Source: Bacteroides mediterraneensis
Lineage (GTDB): Bacteria > Bacteroidota > Bacteroidia > Bacteroidales > Bacteroidaceae
DNA: 64,000 bases
Assembly: GCF_900128455.1 (NCBI RefSeq)
Contig: NZ_LT635783.1
Span: 3,656,359 to 3,720,358 of the forward strand
Reading direction: 5' to 3'
Shown: positions 1 to 7,900 of the stretch, in pieces
How positions within the stretch are numbered: position 1 is the first letter of the stretch
Layout: each line of letters begins with the position of its first letter
Translations under genes and position numbers: made by a program
Notes under the pieces: generated by a model
What the model was told of the DNA's origin: nothing
Seen by the model: only the letters and a program-made list of their open reading frames with translations
The model's database searches: none

Positions 1-1
1 T

Positions 2-718
2 TATGCCATTCCTTACAGCTATTATGAGAAATACGGTATCCGCCGCTATGGTTTCCACGGAACTTCTCACCGCTATGTATCCAAGCGCGTATGTGAATTC
101 CTGGGTATCCCGCAGGAAGGTAGCCGTATCATCACCTGCCACATCGGTAACGGTGGTTCCATCGCTGCTGTAAAAGACGGAAAATGCATCGATACCAGCA
201 TGGGACTGACCCCGCTGGAAGGCTTGATGATGGGTACTCGCAGCGGAGACATCGACGGAGGCGCTATCACTTACATTATGAAAAAAGAAGGTCTGACTCC
301 CGACGAAATGTCTACCCTGCTGAACAAGAAGAGTGGTGTGCTGGGTATGTTCGAAAAATCAAGCGATATGCGTGAACTGGAAGATGCCGTAGCCAGAGGC
401 GAAGAACGTGCCATCCTGACTGAAAACATGTATTTCTACCGCATCACCAAATACATCGGTGCATACGCTGCTGCCATGGGAGGTGTCGACGTCATCCTGT
501 TCACAGGTGGTGTAGGTGAAAACCAGGCTACGGCCCGTGCTGGTGTCTGCAAGACTTTGGGCTTCCTGGGCGTAGAAATCGACCCGGAAAGAAACAAAGT
601 ACGCAGCAAAGAAGCTATCATCTCTACTGATAACTCCAAAGTAAAAGTTGTAGTTATCCCGACCGATGAAGAGCTGATGATTGCTACCGATACAGTCAAC
701 ATCCTGAACAACAAATAA
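2..718 (+). CDS. ackA: Acetate kinase, C-terminal part (cut by window start)
   Basis: Acetate kinase interconverts acetyl phosphate plus ADP and acetate plus ATP, the final step of acetate fermentation, in the cytoplasm. The reading frame is open from base 2 and stops at 716-718, so the N-terminal part of this roughly 400-residue family lies outside the window. The visible part holds the family signatures RRYGFHGTSHRYV near its start, CHIGNGGSI (phosphate-binding loop), the MGLTPLEGLMMGTRSGDID segment and FTGGVGEN (adenosine-binding loop). The partner gene pta is presumably upstream, outside the window. The next gene starts 150 bases downstream and probably has its own promoter. Confidence 0.97.
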   Translation, partial: YAIPYSYYEKYGIRRYGFHGTSHRYVSKRVCEFLGIPQEGSRIITCHIGNGGSIAAVKDGKCIDTSMGLTPLEGLMMGTRSGDIDGGAITYIMKKEGLTPDEMSTLLNKKSGVLGMFEKSSDMRELEDAVARGEERAILTENMYFYRITKYIGAYAAAMGGVDVILFTGGVGENQATARAGVCKTLGFLGVEIDPERNKVRSKEAIISTDNSKVKVVVIPTDEELMIATDTVNILNNK

Positions 719-743
719 TCCGCAGGAATCCTAAAAGAGTTAA

Positions 744-834
744 AAGAGGATACCCCCTGACAGGAATTCACTATCTTTGCCGAGGAAACGAAAGCAAGGA
801 AAAGGAACCCTGCAAGGAGTATCCTCTTCTTTTT
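744..834 (+). other. Long-loop inverted repeat between ackA and the sugar kinase gene
   Basis: A 10-bp perfect inverted repeat (AAGAGGATAC at 744-753, GTATCCTCTT at 819-828) is followed by a short T run to 834. The intervening 65 nt contain TATCTTTG (772-779), a good match to the Bacteroidota -7 box TAnnTTTG. The region may be a terminator of ackA, a structured 5' leader of the kinase gene, or both. The long loop makes a simple intrinsic terminator doubtful. Confidence 0.4.
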
Positions 835-868
835 GCTCCGCTTTCAGTTAAAATAAAAACATCCCACT

Positions 869-1909
869 ATGAGCAAAAAGATTGTAACATTTGGAGAAAT
901 CATGCTCCGTCTCACCACCCCCGACAACCTGCGTATTCAACAAAGCCACGACTTCCTCGTCAATTATGGAGGAAGTGAAGCCAACGTAGCCATTTCCATT
1001 GCCAATTTCGGCGGAGAAGTGGAATACATCACACGTCTGCCGGACAACGCATTGGGAGAAACTTGTATTGCAGAACTCCGTTCACATAACATCGGTACGA
1101 AGCACATTCTTTTCGGCGGACACCGACTTGGAACTTATTACATGGAAAAGGCTGCTGCCATGCGTAACTCCAACGTCATCTACGACCGCGAGAATTCGGC
1201 TTTTTCCGAACTGAAACCTGGCATGATTAACTGGCGGGAAATCTTCAAGGATGCCGCCATCTTCCACTGGTCCGGAATCGATGCCGCACTGACTCCAGGT
1301 TTGGCCGACGTTTGCAAAGAAGCCATCGACATTGCCAAAGAAATGGGATTGACCATCTCTTACGACATCAACTACCGCAAAAACCTGTGGAACTACGGAA
1401 AGAGCGCACAAGAAGTACTGCGCCCGCTGATGACCAGCAGCGACATCATGTTCGGAAGTGAAGGCGAATATGCCCTCGTGACCGGCATACCGGCTCCCGG
1501 CTTCAAAGCCACCAAAAGCGGTGAAAAATATGACACGGCTGCCTACGAGAAATTCTGCCAAGGCATCAGCCAGCAAATTCCGAACTGCAAGTACATCTAT
1601 ATTGCCCTGCGCAACGTCATGAGTTCCGAGCACCACACATTTGCCGGTGTACTCTACGCCAACGGTGAAATGAAATACAGTCGTGTATTCGACATCGACA
1701 ATGTCATCGACTGTGTAGGAGTAGGTGACGCCTTCTGCGGCGCCATGCTGTATGCACAGAATGCGTTTGATGACAACCAGAAGCGCGTAGATTTCTCAAC
1801 AGCCGCTTCCGTATTGAAAAATACCATTGCCGGAGACTACAATATGGTCAAGGTATCCGAAGTGGAAGGCCTGCTTGCCCGTCAGGAAAGCGGAGAAGTG
1901 GCCCGATAA
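869..1909 (+). CDS. kdgK: PfkB-family sugar kinase, probably 2-keto-3-deoxygluconate kinase
   Basis: A 346-residue PfkB/ribokinase-family kinase that probably phosphorylates 2-keto-3-deoxygluconate to KDPG in hexuronate catabolism. Visible motifs are the N-terminal GGSEANVAIS (about 34-43, sugar binding), DINYRKNLW (about 166-174) and the C-terminal anion-hole motif DCVGVGDAFCGAML (about 281-294), with Asp287 as the expected catalytic base. The usual GAGD reads GVGD here. Length and overall motifs fit KDG kinases of Bacteroidales, but PfkB substrate assignment from sequence is soft. No aldolase (eda) or uronate gene lies next to it in the window, so the context does not confirm the substrate. 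A strong terminator follows directly. Confidence 0.8.
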   Translation: MSKKIVTFGEIMLRLTTPDNLRIQQSHDFLVNYGGSEANVAISIANFGGEVEYITRLPDNALGETCIAELRSHNIGTKHILFGGHRLGTYYMEKAAAMRNSNVIYDRENSAFSELKPGMINWREIFKDAAIFHWSGIDAALTPGLADVCKEAIDIAKEMGLTISYDINYRKNLWNYGKSAQEVLRPLMTSSDIMFGSEGEYALVTGIPAPGFKATKSGEKYDTAAYEKFCQGISQQIPNCKYIYIALRNVMSSEHHTFAGVLYANGEMKYSRVFDIDNVIDCVGVGDAFCGAMLYAQNAFDDNQKRVDFSTAASVLKNTIAGDYNMVKVSEVEGLLARQESGEVAR

Positions 1910-1929
1910 AAAACATACCGGCCCCTATA

Positions 1930-1986
1930 AGCCACAGGCGGTGACAAGAATATTCTCAGCTCTTGTCACCGCCTGTGGCTTTTTCT
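1930..1986 (+). terminator. Very strong intrinsic terminator
   Basis: A perfect 20-bp stem (1930-1949 pairing with 1961-1980), an 11-nt loop and a T-rich tail TTTTTCTC lie between the convergent kinase gene and lpxH. An A run (1907-1916) before the stem could give a T-rich tail on the minus strand, so it may act on both strands. Confidence 0.93.
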
Positions 1987-1998
1987 CTTCATCGCGAA

Positions 1999-2775
1999 TC
2001 ACTCCACCGAAGTCTCGCCTTCAATATATTGTTCCAGAAACATATTCTCTCCATCGAACACCGCATACGAGAACTCCGTAATCCAGTCGCCCAGAATCAT
2101 CATCCGCGAGGTTCGGCTCAGCATCAAATCCAGCATGATGTGGCGATGCCCATAAATGAAATAATTGATATCCGGATGATTCTTCAGGTATTCTTTTGAG
2201 AATACGACCAACGGTTCCTTGTCCTCTCCCATATAATCCGGCTCCCGCCCGTTTTCTCTTTTCAGACGGCTGTGCTTGGCCCATTCCAGTCCAAACTCTA
2301 CACTCCATCGCGGATGAAGCATCGAAAACAGGCGTTGCAGCGTCTTGCTGTGAAACATCGTCCGCAACAGCTTGAACTTCCGGTCGTTATCGCCCAGTCC
2401 ATCACCGTGTCCCAGGAAAAACTCCTTTCCGTAAATCTCGCACGTCAAGGGCTCACGATGAAGAATCACGCCACACTCTTTTTCCAGATAATCCCCACAC
2501 CAGATGTCGTGGTTCCCGATAAAAAAGTGCACTTCCACCCCCATGTCTGTCAGCTCGGAAATTTTTCCCAGGAAACGGGTATAACCCTTCGGAACCACCA
2601 GCTTGAACTCATACCAGAAATCAAACATATCGCCCAGCAAATACACCGCCGCCGCCTGATGCTTGATGCTGTCCAGAAAGTTCACCAGCCGACGTTCTTG
2701 CGTACGACCGTGCGCAATGGCCCTTGAACCCAAATGAGCATCCGAAAGGAAATATACACTTTTCATCGTATCCAT
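1999..2775 (-). CDS. lpxH: UDP-2,3-diacylglucosamine pyrophosphatase, LpxH-type
   Basis: A 258-residue calcineurin-like metallophosphoesterase. LpxH hydrolyses UDP-2,3-diacylglucosamine to lipid X, the fourth step of lipid A synthesis, at the inner face of the cytoplasmic membrane. The dinuclear-metal motifs are all present in order: SDAHLG (about 11-16), GDMFDFW (about 48-54), GNHD, GHGDG and YGHRHI. The start may be Met1 or Met4 (2766). It lies 10 bp downstream of the SufT-like gene and is the last gene of the minus-strand series, ending just before the strong bidirectional terminator. Only the LpxH assignment within the broader phosphoesterase family is inferred. Confidence 0.85.
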   Translation of the reverse strand: MDTMKSVYFLSDAHLGSRAIAHGRTQERRLVNFLDSIKHQAAAVYLLGDMFDFWYEFKLVVPKGYTRFLGKISELTDMGVEVHFFIGNHDIWCGDYLEKECGVILHREPLTCEIYGKEFFLGHGDGLGDNDRKFKLLRTMFHSKTLQRLFSMLHPRWSVEFGLEWAKHSRLKRENGREPDYMGEDKEPLVVFSKEYLKNHPDINYFIYGHRHIMLDLMLSRTSRMMILGDWITEFSYAVFDGENMFLEQYIEGETSVE

Positions 2776-2785
2776 AAGTATTTGT

Positions 2786-3112
2786 TTACATAAATCCCAA
2801 TTCCAGTTTCGCCTCTTCCGTCATCATGTCCTTGTCCCATTCCGGCTCAAAGACCAGATTGATTTGCGCAGATTTCACTCCTTCCACCGACTCCAGTTTC
2901 TGACGTACATCCTCCATGATAAAATCGGCCGCCGGACAGTTGGGAGCCGTCAAAGTCATGTCGACAGTCAGCTCACCGTCATCCTGAAGGTCTATCTTAT
3001 AAATCAAGCCCAAATCGTACACGTTCACCGGGATTTCCGGGTCGTACACCGTTTTCAGCATATCCACAATCTTTTCCTCAATTTTCAACTTCTTATCGTT
3101 GTCCATAATCAT
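2786..3112 (-). CDS. MIP18/DUF59 family iron-sulfur assembly factor (SufT-like)
   Basis: A 108-residue single-domain protein of the DUF59/MIP18 family, whose bacterial members (SufT) help mature iron-sulfur proteins. Recognisable segments are the DPEIPVNVYDLGLIY motif (about 25-39) and LTAPNCPAADFI with the conserved cysteine (about 57-68). There is no fused domain. A TATGTTTG -7 box sits just upstream on this strand, so it may start its own transcript with lpxH. No suf genes are adjacent, so the specific target is unknown. Confidence 0.85.
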   Translation of the reverse strand: MIMDNDKKLKIEEKIVDMLKTVYDPEIPVNVYDLGLIYKIDLQDDGELTVDMTLTAPNCPAADFIMEDVRQKLESVEGVKSAQINLVFEPEWDKDMMTEEAKLELGFM

Positions 3113-3132
3113 TCAATCTTTATTCTTTGTTG

Positions 3133-3140
3133 CAAACATA
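3133..3140 (-). promoter_or_regulatory. Candidate -7 box for the sufT-like gene
   Basis: TATGTTTG on the minus strand matches TAnnTTTG and lies 21 bp upstream of the start codon. No clear -33 element is visible. Confidence 0.4.
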
Positions 3141-3186
3141 GGCAAAAATCTCCATTTTTTCATCCTTAGCCTGCAAAAAAACGAAC

Positions 3187-3876
3187 TTAAAGACGTCCTT
3201 CATCCCCGTAACTGTAGTAATCCCCATCCGAAACGACCAGATGGTCCAGCAGACGGATATTCATGGTGCGGCCAGCTTCCAGTAAAGCATGAGTCAGGCG
3301 GTCATCGTCCTGGCTCGGCCGGGTATTACCCGAAGGATGGTTATGACAGAGAATCATGGAAGTAGCCCGTTTCAACAGTGCCTCCCGCAAGATACAACGC
3401 ACGTCCACCTGCGTGGAGGCCAGTCCTCCCTGACTGATTTTCAGGGTATCGATTACCTTGGCTGCCTGATTGAGCAGCATCACCCAGCACTCTTCTACCG
3501 GCAAATCACACATCAACGGATGAAAGAAAGCATACACGTCCTGCGAACTGGTGATACGTTTGCGTTCGGAAGGCTCTTCCTCCCTTCTGCGCTTTCCCAG
3601 TTCCGAGGCTGCCAGAATCGTGACCGCTTTTGCCGGACCGATACCTTTGTAGCGACAGAGGTCGTCCACCGTACACTTCCCCAGTTCACTCAACCGATTA
3701 TGACAATCATCCAGCACTTTCCGCATCAATCCTACAGCCGTATCCTCCGCATTGCCGGAACCAATCAAAATGGCCAGCAATTCTGCATTACTCAGTGCCG
3801 CAGGCCCATGCAGCATCATTTTCTCCCGAGGCCGGTCCTCTTCCGCCCACTGGTTGATATTCAATTTTTCATTCAT
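3187..3876 (-). CDS. radC: RadC/JAB-domain protein
   Basis: A 229-residue UPF0758/RadC protein. It has N-terminal helix-hairpin-helix-like segments (YKGIGPAKAVTILAA, about 76-90) and a C-terminal JAB/MPN metalloprotease-like domain with the JAMM residues CHNHPSGNTRPSQDD (about 177-191: His178, His180, Asp190/191). Despite the gene name, a direct role in DNA repair is not established for the family. The gene lies 56 bp downstream of the glycosyltransferase gene on the same strand and is full length. Confidence 0.93.
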   Translation of the reverse strand: MNEKLNINQWAEEDRPREKMMLHGPAALSNAELLAILIGSGNAEDTAVGLMRKVLDDCHNRLSELGKCTVDDLCRYKGIGPAKAVTILAASELGKRRREEEPSERKRITSSQDVYAFFHPLMCDLPVEECWVMLLNQAAKVIDTLKISQGGLASTQVDVRCILREALLKRATSMILCHNHPSGNTRPSQDDDRLTHALLEAGRTMNIRLLDHLVVSDGDYYSYGDEGRL

Positions 3877-3932
3877 GGTTCTTCCTCTTCAAAAGTGACT
3901 GACGGAACCATCGGACCGGGAAAAAAATTCTT

Positions 3933-4928
3933 CTATTTATAGAAAGTTTTTTCGAAAGCAGAGAATGACTTTCCTCCGCACACGCAGCGTTTCCACCACG
4001 CCCGTAAAAAACCGGAACCATAGCCTGTCAATTGTATAAACGCAGCAAGGACGGACAGTCCTCCAATTTTAACACTTTTATTACGCAGGGAAGCATCTGT
4101 AAAAATAACGACGGCAAACAAAGCCAACAGGAGCAAGCTCCACGGACAGATAAAGGCGGCCAGCAAGACCAGTACCACACCGACCGTAAATACAGCCGGC
4201 AACAGATGTACCACTTTCAACGATTCCGGATATTTCTTGTACAGGTCAATCCGGGCAATACCGGAATTGTGTACCTGCTTGAAAAATTTCTTCAGGTCCG
4301 TACGACGCTTGTGCCATACCCACGCTTCCGGAAACAACCGACAGCGATATCCTCCTTTGAAGATACGGATACTAAAGTCAATATCCTCACCGAAACGCAT
4401 CCGGGAGAATCCACCCAGTGCCTTATACACATCAGCCCGGACTCCCATATTGAAACTGCGGGGATAGAACTTATCCATTTTCTTTTTTCCCCCACGGATT
4501 CCTCCGGTAGTGAAGAAAGAAGTCATGGCGTAATTGATGGCTTTCTGCACATCGGTAAACGAATCGTGCGCACGGTCAGGCCCTCCGAACGCATCCGCCG
4601 GTTCCCGCTGCAGTTCGATTTCTACCGCCGCCAGGTAAGTAGCGGGCAAAATGCAATCGGAATCCAGAATCAGCAGATACTCTCCACGACTCCGTTCCGC
4701 TGCATAGTTCCGCGTCTGCCCCGGACCGGAATTCGGCTTCTCAAAATAATGGACATCCAGTTTTCCTTCATACTTTTCCACTACCTGCTTGCATGGAATG
4801 GAAGAACCGTCTTCCACCACCACTACCTCGAAGTCCTTATAAGTCTGTCCGGTCAGGCTCTGCAACAGTTCATCCACCTCATCCGGGCGGTTATACACCG
4901 GTATGACCACTGAATATTTCGGATTCAT
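3933..4928 (-). CDS. Family 2 glycosyltransferase with C-terminal membrane segments
   Basis: A 331-residue GT-A fold transferase. The N-terminal domain begins SVVIPVYNRPDEVDELL, with the acidic metal/nucleotide motif VEDGSS (about 39-44), LILDSDCILP with DSD at 89-91, and a later FGEDIDFSIR segment matching the catalytic-base region. Residues after about 245 are strongly hydrophobic and suggest two or three membrane segments, so the enzyme is probably anchored at the cytoplasmic membrane face. The acceptor cannot be read from sequence, and no polysaccharide cluster surrounds it. It lies 15 bp downstream of ispF, in the rex-to-lpxH series. Confidence 0.88.
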   Translation of the reverse strand: MNPKYSVVIPVYNRPDEVDELLQSLTGQTYKDFEVVVVEDGSSIPCKQVVEKYEGKLDVHYFEKPNSGPGQTRNYAAERSRGEYLLILDSDCILPATYLAAVEIELQREPADAFGGPDRAHDSFTDVQKAINYAMTSFFTTGGIRGGKKKMDKFYPRSFNMGVRADVYKALGGFSRMRFGEDIDFSIRIFKGGYRCRLFPEAWVWHKRRTDLKKFFKQVHNSGIARIDLYKKYPESLKVVHLLPAVFTVGVVLVLLAAFICPWSLLLLALFAVVIFTDASLRNKSVKIGGLSVLAAFIQLTGYGSGFLRAWWKRCVCGGKSFSAFEKTFYK

Positions 4929-4943
4929 CGTTTATCCTCCCCG

Positions 4944-5423
4944 TCAGTCCTTTTCAATTAACACCGTAGCATACGCCGAGATACCTTCTTCCCGTCCGGT
5001 AAATCCCAGCTTTTCAGTCGTGGTTGCCTTGATGGAAACATCGTCTGCTTCTACGCCCATCACCTTTGCCAGTACCTCCTGCATTTCCGGAATACGGTTT
5101 TTCAGTTTTGGACGTTCGGCACACACCGTCGCATCGATATTCCCTACCCGATAGCCTTTCCCGGCAATCAGTTTCACAGTTTTTGCCAGCAGAATCTTGC
5201 TGTCGATATTCTTGAATTCCGCCGAATTGTCGGGGAAATGATAACCAATGTCACGCAGATTGGCCGCTCCCAGCAGTGCATCACAGATGGCATGAATCAG
5301 CACGTCGGCATCCGAATGCCCCAACAAGCCCAATTCATGTTCCAGACGGATTCCACCCAGCCACAATTCACGTCCCGGCACCAGACGGTGCACATCGAAC
5401 CCAAATCCTACTCTTATCTTCAT
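4944..5423 (-). CDS. ispF: 2-C-methyl-D-erythritol 2,4-cyclodiphosphate synthase
   Basis: A 159-residue IspF, which converts CDP-methylerythritol 2-phosphate to the cyclic diphosphate in the MEP isoprenoid pathway. The zinc ligands Asp10 and His12 (GFDVHRL) and His44 (SDADVLIHAICDALLGA) are visible, as is the C-terminal IKATTTEKLGFTGREEGI signature. The start ATG overlaps the stop of the upstream FAH-family gene by 4 bp (5420-5423), implying translational coupling. Length matches the family. Confidence 0.97.
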   Translation of the reverse strand: MKIRVGFGFDVHRLVPGRELWLGGIRLEHELGLLGHSDADVLIHAICDALLGAANLRDIGYHFPDNSAEFKNIDSKILLAKTVKLIAGKGYRVGNIDATVCAERPKLKNRIPEMQEVLAKVMGVEADDVSIKATTTEKLGFTGREEGISAYATVLIEKD

Positions 5424-6037
5424 CGTATGTAAAAATCAAGAAGTTTTTCATTTTCCAAATATCCCTCCAGATGATTGCCTATCTGCACAGGGCCTACCCC
5501 GACCGGCGTACCTGTAAACAGCATATCTCCAATCTTCAAAGTGCAGAAACGGCTGACGTAAGCAATAATCTGGTCTACGGTAAACAACATGTCGCCCGTA
5601 TTTCCCTGCTGTACCGTCTTTCCATCGATATCCAAATGGAAGTTTACGTGCTGAATGTCACCTACCTTTTCTACCGGTACCCAGTCACCGATAGCAGCCG
5701 AATTGTCAAATCCCTTACACAACTCCCAAGGCTTTCCCTCAGCACGGAACTTACGCTGCAAGTCGCGGGCCGTAAAATCAATACCTACGGTCACGGCATC
5801 ATAGTAGCGATGGGCAAAACGTTCGGAAATATTCTTTCCCAAACGGCAGATGCGCACCACCATCTCCGTTTCGTAATCCACCTGTTCACAAAAATCAGGA
5901 ATAAAAAAAGGCTTGCTGTCTTTCAGCAAGGCAGAATCCGGTTTCATAAAGATGACCGGCTCTTGGGGCAAGGCTTCTCCTGCATGCAACTCATGGCAAT
6001 GCAAGCTGTAGTTCATGCCTATAGCAATAATTTTCAT
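5420..6037 (-). CDS. Fumarylacetoacetate hydrolase family protein
   Basis: A 205-residue FAH-fold enzyme. Family motifs are IFMKPDSALL, the metal-binding region VDYETEMVVRI (conserved acidic residues), YYDAVTVGIDFTARDLQ and the C-terminal LFTGTPVGVGPV. Such proteins hydrolyse or decarboxylate 2-keto acids (for example oxaloacetate or acylpyruvates) in the cytoplasm. The true substrate is not deducible here. It sits 4 bp downstream of rex and overlaps ispF by 4 bp, so all three are likely co-transcribed. Confidence 0.88.
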   Translation of the reverse strand: MKIIAIGMNYSLHCHELHAGEALPQEPVIFMKPDSALLKDSKPFFIPDFCEQVDYETEMVVRICRLGKNISERFAHRYYDAVTVGIDFTARDLQRKFRAEGKPWELCKGFDNSAAIGDWVPVEKVGDIQHVNFHLDIDGKTVQQGNTGDMLFTVDQIIAYVSRFCTLKIGDMLFTGTPVGVGPVQIGNHLEGYLENEKLLDFYIR

Positions 6038-6041
6038 GGAG

Positions 6042-6695
6042 TTATTTCTTTATAATTTCATTCAAACGATTGAACATCACGGCCAGATGGGCATACAGTG
6101 ACGTGTTCTGCACCACGATGGTTTCTGGCACACGGATACGGAACGGCGTAAAATTCCACACGGCCTTGATTCCTCCGGCCACCATTTTGTCTGTAATGTC
6201 TTGTGCAATGTTGATGGGCACAGTCAGCACTCCGATTCTCACCCCGTCCTTTGTCATACGCTGCTCAAACTCATCGGTATGATAGATGGGAATCCCTTCG
6301 ATAGTAGTACCTACCAGATTCGGGTTGATGTCGAATGCACCCACAATCTTCAATCCGAAATGCGACAGACCGGAGTCTCTCAGCAAGGCGCCTCCCAAAC
6401 TACCAACCCCGAACAGGTAGGCCTTGTGTATGTTCGTAAACCCTAGGAAATCTTCCAGCACCCGAATCAGCAAATCTACTTCATACCCCACCCGCGTACG
6501 TCCGGAGATATCCACATACGAAAGGTCTTTCGCTATCTGCGAGGCATCAATGTTTATCTGTCTGGAAATCTGGGTAGAAGACACATATTTTTCCCCTTTC
6601 TCTTTCATCAGCTTCGCATTCGAAAGATACCAAGGGAGTCTGCGTAAAGTAGGCTCAGGAATCTTGTCCATAATTTTACGACTTCGTACAGCCAT
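6042..6695 (-). CDS. rex: Redox-sensing transcriptional repressor Rex
   Basis: A 217-residue Rex protein, a repressor that senses the NADH/NAD+ ratio and controls fermentation and respiration genes. The N-terminal winged helix includes IPEPTLRRLPWYLSNAKLM and SSTQISRQINIDASQIAKDLSY. The Rossmann domain carries the NAD(H) signature AYLFGVGSLGGALL, followed by FDINPNLVG. Met1 or Met9 (6671) could be the start. It heads the minus-strand gene series, and a TAATTTTG box lies 29 bp upstream. I saw no obvious Rex operator (TTGTGAAN4TTCACAA) beside it. Confidence 0.95.
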   Translation of the reverse strand: MAVRSRKIMDKIPEPTLRRLPWYLSNAKLMKEKGEKYVSSTQISRQINIDASQIAKDLSYVDISGRTRVGYEVDLLIRVLEDFLGFTNIHKAYLFGVGSLGGALLRDSGLSHFGLKIVGAFDINPNLVGTTIEGIPIYHTDEFEQRMTKDGVRIGVLTVPINIAQDITDKMVAGGIKAVWNFTPFRIRVPETIVVQNTSLYAHLAVMFNRLNEIIKK

Positions 6696-6723
6696 CCAGA
6701 TTGTGCTCTATTAATCAGTAATG

Positions 6724-6731
6724 CAAAATTA
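6724..6731 (-). promoter_or_regulatory. Candidate -7 box for rex
   Basis: TAATTTTG on the minus strand, in the short divergent region between rex and the SUI1 gene. Confidence 0.4.
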
Positions 6732-6775
6732 AACTATTTCTCGCAAACCTTAGACACGATTTCTGAAAAATGTCA

Positions 6776-6783
6776 TACCTTTG
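6776..6783 (+). promoter_or_regulatory. Candidate -7 box for the SUI1-family gene
   Basis: TACCTTTG matches TAnnTTTG and lies 22 bp upstream of the ATG at 6806. Confidence 0.5.
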
Positions 6784-6805
6784 AGGCGGATTAAATTAAA
6801 TTCAC

Positions 6806-7144
6806 ATGAAAAAGAACGACTGGAAAGATCGCCTGAATATTGTATATTCCACCAACCCTGATTTCAACTATCACGTAGAAGAAGAGGAAGAAACAGAAAC
6901 CATCGACCCGAAACAGCAGAAGCTGAGAGTCAATATTGAGAAGAAAGGACGAGGCGGAAAAACTGTTACCGCCATTTCTGGTTTTGTGGGTACAGAAGAA
7001 GACTTGAAGGAACTAGGCCGAAAGCTCAAGACAAAATGCGGCGTGGGAGGTTCCGTGAAGGATGGAGAAATTCTCATCCAAGGAGAATTCAAGCAACGTA
7101 TCATTGATTTACTGAAAGCAGAAGGATACAGCCAGACCAAATAA
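6806..7144 (+). CDS. SUI1/YciH-family translation initiation factor homologue
   Basis: A 112-residue SUI1-domain protein, the bacterial homologue of eukaryotic initiation factor eIF1. The C-terminal half holds the family core: VNIEKKGRGGKTVTAISGF, LKELGRKLKTKCGVGGSVKDGEILIQG and FKQRIIDLLKAEGY. The N-terminal 40 residues are acidic and not conserved in the domain. It is transcribed alone, with its own -7 box and terminator. A role in start-codon fidelity is family-level inference. Confidence 0.93.
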   Translation: MKKNDWKDRLNIVYSTNPDFNYHVEEEEETETIDPKQQKLRVNIEKKGRGGKTVTAISGFVGTEEDLKELGRKLKTKCGVGGSVKDGEILIQGEFKQRIIDLLKAEGYSQTK

Positions 7145-7175
7145 AAAATCCGGACTTGCAAGTCCGGATTTTTTG
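7145..7175 (+). terminator. Intrinsic terminator, probably bidirectional
   Basis: The stem AAATCCGGACT/AGTCCGGATTT is separated by a 4-nt TGCA loop and flanked by A and T runs, directly after the SUI1 gene and facing the convergent gene at 7194. Confidence 0.92.
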
Positions 7176-7193
7176 TTCATAATAGAATACTTT

Positions 7194-7529
7194 TTATTCC
7201 ACTTGTCCTAACTGGTTGCCATACTCCATTTCGCCCTGTACGACAAAGAAGATTGCATCCGGATCAAACGGTCCCATGCCATCCTTCGTAGACTCCTTGA
7301 CGATGTAGTTCACAATCTCATCCTGATCGATGTTGATATAACCTTCGTCGTCCGGCTGTGCATCCAGACAACCGCTTGTGGTATAGTAATCCACAATCAA
7401 ATCCAGAATGTAGTACAAGTCATCGTCCGAGAAAGCCTCTTTCATGTCCTGAGGCAAATAGTTCTTAATGAACTCGATGGTTTTCTCATCGTCCTCGTCT
7501 TCCAACAAGAAATCGTCTTCCATTCCCAT
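7194..7529 (-). CDS. Acidic conserved protein of unknown function
   Basis: A 111-residue, very acidic protein that begins MGMEDDFLLEDEDDEKTIEFIKNYLPQDMKEAF. I do not recognise a named family. It is predicted soluble, with no signal peptide or membrane segment, and looks mostly alpha-helical. It lies 18 bp downstream of trxA on the same strand and ends at the shared bidirectional terminator, so it is probably translated from the trxA transcript. Codon use and composition resemble its neighbours, which supports a real gene. Confidence 0.75.
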   Translation of the reverse strand: MGMEDDFLLEDEDDEKTIEFIKNYLPQDMKEAFSDDDLYYILDLIVDYYTTSGCLDAQPDDEGYINIDQDEIVNYIVKESTKDGMGPFDPDAIFFVVQGEMEYGNQLGQVE

Positions 7530-7547
7530 AACTTATCTGATTTTGAA

Positions 7548-7865
7548 TTATTTCAACAAAGCTTCCACTTTTGCCTGCAAAGCAGCCTTGGTAGTAGCAC
7601 CTACCTGCTTGTCAACCACTTCTCCATTCTTGATGAACAGCACGGTAGGAATACTGCGAACGCCGAACTGTACAGGAAGATCTGCATTGTCGTCCACATC
7701 GCACTTGCCGATATTTACCTTATCCTTATATTCCTCTGCCAGTTCTTCAATATATGGAGCGATTTGTTTACAAGGTCCACACCATGTAGCCCAAAAATCC
7801 AACACTATCGGTTTACCTTCAGCTACAACAGCTTCAAAATTGTCATCTTTAATGTTCAATGCCAT
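7548..7865 (-). CDS. trxA: Thioredoxin
   Basis: A 105-residue classical thioredoxin that reduces protein disulfides in the cytoplasm. The active site WCGPC is at 28-32 (cysteines 29 and 32), preceded by VLDFWATW. The cis-proline segment VRSIPTVLFIKNGE is present. There is no signal peptide. A TATATTTG -7 box (7891-7898) lies 25 bp upstream, in the short gap after dnaE. Confidence 0.97.
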   Translation of the reverse strand: MALNIKDDNFEAVVAEGKPIVLDFWATWCGPCKQIAPYIEELAEEYKDKVNIGKCDVDDNADLPVQFGVRSIPTVLFIKNGEVVDKQVGATTKAALQAKVEALLK

Positions 7866-7890
7866 AATCGTTTATGTTTTAAGTTCTACG

Positions 7891-7898
7891 CAAATATA
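7891..7898 (-). promoter_or_regulatory. Candidate -7 box for trxA
   Basis: TATATTTG on the minus strand, with a TTG about 21 nt further upstream inside the dnaE 3' end. Confidence 0.5.
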
Positions 7899-7900
7899 TA

